Assembly: GCA_963794995.1 (NCBI GenBank)
Contig: CAWCFV010000002.1
Coordinates: forward strand, 1,488,001-1,552,000
From: CAWCFV01 sp963794995
Lineage (GTDB): Bacteria; Actinomycetota; Actinomycetes; JACCUZ01
DNA: 64,000 bases
Direction of reading: 5' to 3'
A program made the translations under genes and the position numbers. Under the pieces are notes generated by a model. The model was given only the letters and a program-made list of their open reading frames with translations, was not told the origin of the DNA and did not search any database. This document shows positions 60,948 through 64,000 of this stretch, in pieces. How positions within the stretch are numbered: the first letter of the stretch is position 1; each line of letters opens with the position of its first letter.

Positions 60948-62278
60948 CTGTCCACCCCGCCCATGACGGGGTCGATCGAGGCGATGGCGGCGATCACGTC
61001 GGCGACCATGCTGCCCTCGGACATCGCCGGGGCAGCCTGCAGGTTGTTGAAGGACGGGTCACGGAAGTGCACCCGGTACGGGCGGGTGCCGCCGTCGCTG
61101 ACGAGGTGCACGCCGAGCTCGCCCCGCGGCGACTCGACCGCCGAGTAGACCTGGCCGGGGGGAACCCGGAAGCCCTCGGTCACCAGCTTGAAGTGGTGGA
61201 TCAGAGCCTCCATCGAGGTCCCCATGATCGTGCGGATGTGGTCGAGGGAGTTGCCGAGGCCGTCGCCGCCGAGGGCCAGCTGGGCCGGCCAGGCGATCTT
61301 CTTGTCCTCGATCATCACCGGGCCGGGCTGCAGCCGGTCGATGCACTGCTCGACGATCTTCAGCGACTCCTTCATCTCGCGGATGCGGATCAGGAAGCGG
61401 CCGTAGGCGTCGCAGGTGTCCTCGGTCACGACGTCGAACTCGTAGGTCTCGTAGCCGGCATAGGGCTGGGACTTGCGCAGGTCGTGCGGCAGGCCGGTGG
61501 CCCGCAGGATCGGGCCGGTGACGCCCAGGGCCATGCAGCCGGTCAGGTCCAGGTAGCCGACGCCGACCGTGCGCTCCATCCAGATCTTGTTGCCCACGAG
61601 CAGCTTCTCGGTGTCCGAGAGGCGCTTGGGCAGGAGCTCGAGGAGGTCCCTGATCCGGTCCACCGAGCCGGGCGGCAGGTCCTGGGCCACCCCGCCGGGA
61701 CGGATGAAGGCGTGGTTCATGCGCAGGCCGGTGATCATCTCGAAGATGTCGAGGATCAGCTCGCGCTCCCGGAACCCGAAGGTCATCGCCGTCAGCGCGC
61801 CCAGCTCCATGCCGCCGGTGGCCAGCGCCACGAGGTGGGAGGAGATCCGGTTGAGCTCCATGAGCATGACCCGGATGACGTTGGCCCGCTCCGGGATCTG
61901 GTCCTCGACGCCGAGCAGCCTCTCGACGCCCTGGACGTAGGCGAACTCGTTGAACAGCGGCGCGAGGTAGTCCATCCGCGTCACGAAGGTGACGCCCTGC
62001 GTCCAGGTGCGGAACTCGCAGTTCTTCTCGATGCCCGTGTGCAGGTACCCGATGCCGAGACGGCACTCGGTGACGGTCTCGCCCTCGAGCTCGAGGATCA
62101 GCCGCAGGACGCCGTGGGTGGAGGGGTGCTGCGGGCCCATGTTGACGACGATCCGCTCCTCGGCGGACTCGCCGAGGCCCTCGGTGAGGGTGTCCCAGTC
62201 CTGGCCGGTGACCGTGTAGACGGTGCCCTCGGTGGTCTCCCGGGCCGGCGAGGCGGTCGCATCGGTGGTGTCGGTCAC
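60944..62278 (-). CDS. nuoD: NADH-quinone oxidoreductase subunit D
   Basis: 444 residues from the GTG at 62278 overlapping the nuoC stop. The 49-kDa signature appears as VNMGPQHPSTHGVLRLILELEGE with the quinone-site His and Tyr environment (GYLHTGIEKNCEF), MNHAFIRPGGVAQDLPPG, and DLTGCMALGVTGPILRATG. It contributes the quinone-binding site with NuoB. It is the only nuoD in the window, which matters for the second cluster. Confidence 0.96.
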   Translation of the reverse strand: MTDTTDATASPARETTEGTVYTVTGQDWDTLTEGLGESAEERIVVNMGPQHPSTHGVLRLILELEGETVTECRLGIGYLHTGIEKNCEFRTWTQGVTFVTRMDYLAPLFNEFAYVQGVERLLGVEDQIPERANVIRVMLMELNRISSHLVALATGGMELGALTAMTFGFRERELILDIFEMITGLRMNHAFIRPGGVAQDLPPGSVDRIRDLLELLPKRLSDTEKLLVGNKIWMERTVGVGYLDLTGCMALGVTGPILRATGLPHDLRKSQPYAGYETYEFDVVTEDTCDAYGRFLIRIREMKESLKIVEQCIDRLQPGPVMIEDKKIAWPAQLALGGDGLGNSLDHIRTIMGTSMEALIHHFKLVTEGFRVPPGQVYSAVESPRGELGVHLVSDGGTRPYRVHFRDPSFNNLQAAPAMSEGSMVADVIAAIASIDPVMGGVDR

Positions 62279-62982
62279 GAGTAGCTCCTCCGCTCGTCCG
62301 GCGGCGGGATCTGGGCGCCCTTGTACTCCACCGGGATGCCGCCCAGCGGGTAGTCCTTGCGCTGCGGGTGACCCGGCCAGTCGTCCGGCATCTCGATGCG
62401 CGTCAGCCCCGGGTGGCCGTCGAAGACGATGCCGAAGAAGTCGAACGTCTCCCGCTCGTGCCAGTCGTTGCCCGGGTAGAGCGAGGTGATCGAGGGGATG
62501 TGCGGGTCGTCGTCGGGACAGGTGACCTCGACCCGGATCCGCCGGTTGTGGGTGATCGACATGAACGGGTAGACGGCGTGCAGCTCGCGGCCGGTCTCGT
62601 GCGGGAAGTGCACGCCGCTGACGCCCATGCACATCTCGAACCGCAGGGCGGGGTCGTCGCGCAGGCCGCGGGCGACCTCGAGCAGGTCCTCGCGGCGCAC
62701 GTGGAAGGTCACCTCGTCGCGGTGGACCACGACCTGCTCGACGGCCTCGCCGTAGGCGGGCAGCAGGCGGGCCAGGTGCTCGGCAATGACGTCGAAGTAG
62801 CCGCCGTACGGCGGGGTGCTGGCGCCGGGCAGCTGGACCGGTCGGACCAGGCCGCCGTAGCCGCTGGTGTCGCCGGTGCCGGCGGCACCGAACATGCCGT
62901 GCCGGACGGCCACCGTCTCGGCGGACTCGCGAGGCGCCTTGACGACGTCCTCCTCGCCTCCGACGTGCTCGATCCCGCTCAT
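62275..62982 (-). CDS. nuoC: NADH-quinone oxidoreductase subunit C
   Basis: 235 residues, ATG at 62982 overlapping the nuoB stop (ATGA). 30-kDa subunit motif: YPGNDWHERETFDFFGIVFDG, and DDWPGHPQRKDYPLGG. An N-terminal extension of about 60 Gly/Thr-rich residues is absent from NuoC2. Not fused to NuoD. Confidence 0.95.
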   Translation of the reverse strand: MSGIEHVGGEEDVVKAPRESAETVAVRHGMFGAAGTGDTSGYGGLVRPVQLPGASTPPYGGYFDVIAEHLARLLPAYGEAVEQVVVHRDEVTFHVRREDLLEVARGLRDDPALRFEMCMGVSGVHFPHETGRELHAVYPFMSITHNRRIRVEVTCPDDDPHIPSITSLYPGNDWHERETFDFFGIVFDGHPGLTRIEMPDDWPGHPQRKDYPLGGIPVEYKGAQIPPPDERRSYS

Positions 62983-63533
62983 CGCAGCAGACCCTTCATC
63001 TGCGCGGTGGGCTTGGACTCGAGCGCAGCGACCTCCGCCGCACGGGCCGCCTTCTCGCGGTTGACGCCGAGGGGCGCCGAGCCGATCTGCTCGTGCAGCT
63101 TGAGGATCGCGTCGATGAGCATCTCGGGGCGCGGAGGGCAGCCGGGCAGGTAGATGTCGACGGGCACGACGTGATCGACGCCCTGGACGATCGCGTAGTT
63201 GTTGAACATGCCGCCGCTGGACGCGCAGACGCCCATCGACAGGACCCACTTGGGGTTGGGCATCTGGTCGTAGATCTGGCGGAGCACCGGTGCCATCTTC
63301 TGGCTGACCCGGCCGGCCACGATCATGAGGTCGGCCTGGCGCGGCGAGGCCCGGAAGACCTCCATGCCGAACCGGGCGAGGTCGTAGCGCGGCGTCCCGA
63401 CGGCCATCATCTCGATGGCGCAGCAGGCCAGGCCGAACGTCGCGGGCCAGAGCGATCCCTTGCGCATGTAGCCCGCCAGCGTCTCGACGCTGCTGAGCAG
63501 GATCCCGCTGGGGAGCTTCTCCTCGATGCCCAT
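62979..63533 (-). CDS. nuoB: NADH-quinone oxidoreductase subunit B
   Basis: 184 residues. Cluster N2 cysteines in GLACCAIEMM, MGVCASSGGMFNNYAIVQG and LPGCPPRPEML. YMRKGSLWPATFGLACC at the front is the standard NuoB start region. Followed by nuoC and preceded by nuoA (37-base gap). Confidence 0.97.
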   Translation of the reverse strand: MGIEEKLPSGILLSSVETLAGYMRKGSLWPATFGLACCAIEMMAVGTPRYDLARFGMEVFRASPRQADLMIVAGRVSQKMAPVLRQIYDQMPNPKWVLSMGVCASSGGMFNNYAIVQGVDHVVPVDIYLPGCPPRPEMLIDAILKLHEQIGSAPLGVNREKAARAAEVAALESKPTAQMKGLLR

Positions 63534-63570
63534 CAGGCGGCCACCTCCCTCGACCTGGTGTGCACGGTGG

Positions 63571-63930
63571 TCAGTCCCACTCGAGGCCGCCGCGACGCCA
63601 CACGTAGGCGTAGGCGGCGAGCAGCGTGAGGATGAACAGGACCATCTCGACGAGCCCGAAGATGCCGAGGGAGTCGAACGCCACGGCCCACGGATAGAGG
63701 AAGACGATCTCGATGTCGAAGACGATGAACAGCATCGCGGTCAGGTAGTACTTGACCGGGAAGCGACCCCCGCCCACCGGCTGCGGCGTCGGCTCGATAC
63801 CGCACTCGTAGGCGTCGAGCTTGGCGCGGTTGTAGCGCTTCGGCCCGGTGAGCGCGCCGGCGACCAGGGAGAACGCGGCGAACCCGAAGGCAAGGACGCC
63901 GAGGACGAGGATCGGTGCGTAGGACTGCAC
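63571..63930 (-). CDS. nuoA: NADH-quinone oxidoreductase subunit A
   Basis: 119 residues from a GTG at 63930 with GGGGAG about a dozen bases upstream. Three spans and the invariant loop DAYECGIEPTPQPVGGGRFPVKYYLTAML (Cys of the active/deactive loop). First gene of the complete 14-gene operon; the 70 bases upstream to the window edge hold the probable promoter but I cannot define -35/-10 boxes there. Confidence 0.95.
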   Translation of the reverse strand: MQSYAPILVLGVLAFGFAAFSLVAGALTGPKRYNRAKLDAYECGIEPTPQPVGGGRFPVKYYLTAMLFIVFDIEIVFLYPWAVAFDSLGIFGLVEMVLFILTLLAAYAYVWRRGGLEWD

Positions 63931-64000
63931 TGGTCAGCGTCTCCCCTCTGCGATGCGGCCTGGCCTCGGCCGGGCCTGCCGCCCAGGGTCACACCCTAGG

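Overview
The window comes from the chromosome of a very GC-rich actinomycete. The evidence is strong G/C third-position bias, frequent GTG starts, ATGA/GTGA stop-start overlaps, and actinobacterial gene order (rpmG, MaoC-type dehydratases, murB, secE-nusG-rplK-rplA, rplJ-rplL, Mkl ATPase). A complete mce locus, a second partial complex I cluster beside korAB, and an Rsb-type module suggest a free-living aerobic actinomycete. A Frankiales, Geodermatophilales or Nocardioidales-like lineage is possible, but I cannot name a genus from sequence reading alone.

Layout. 1-10804 (minus): an MCE lipid-import operon, Mkl/MceG ATPase, two YrbE permeases, MceA-F and two Mce-associated membrane proteins, the last cut by the window edge. 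11051-15913 (minus): rplL, rplJ, a secreted unknown, rplA, rplK, nusG, secE and tRNA-Trp. 16146-21613: an aminotransferase and an adenosine-deaminase-family gene (plus), then murB, two MaoC-type dehydratases, a small membrane protein, rpmG and tRNAs Met, Thr and Tyr (minus). 21674-25333: an envelope-stress-like set, with a PspC/LiaF-like protein and a small membrane protein divergent from a PspC-histidine kinase and its LuxR-type response regulator. 25388-28039: a cupin, a secreted DUF1906-like protein, YajQ and HtpX.

28108-36853 (minus): second complex I cluster nuoA,B,C,H,I,J,K,L,M,N, lacking nuoD,E,F,G, divergent from korAB (36969-39958), a ferredoxin-linked 2-oxoacid oxidoreductase. Downstream are a RarD-like transporter that seems to start with CTG, an RsbQ-RsbP-RsbV-like module (40957-43765) and two tandem ATPase-permease ABC modules (43775-47203). 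47232-63930 (minus): the complete 14-gene nuo operon with a long-chain polyprenyl diphosphate synthase as its last gene, which links quinone side-chain synthesis to complex I.

No stretch longer than 300 bases lacks a gene. I see no CRISPR array, transposase, prophage or replication origin. The most notable non-coding items are a 62-bp palindromic element at 17376-17437, a 15-bp tandem repeat between rplK and rplA, a palindrome just upstream of korA, a quasi-palindrome upstream of mkl, and a 23-bp direct repeat upstream of the PspC kinase gene.
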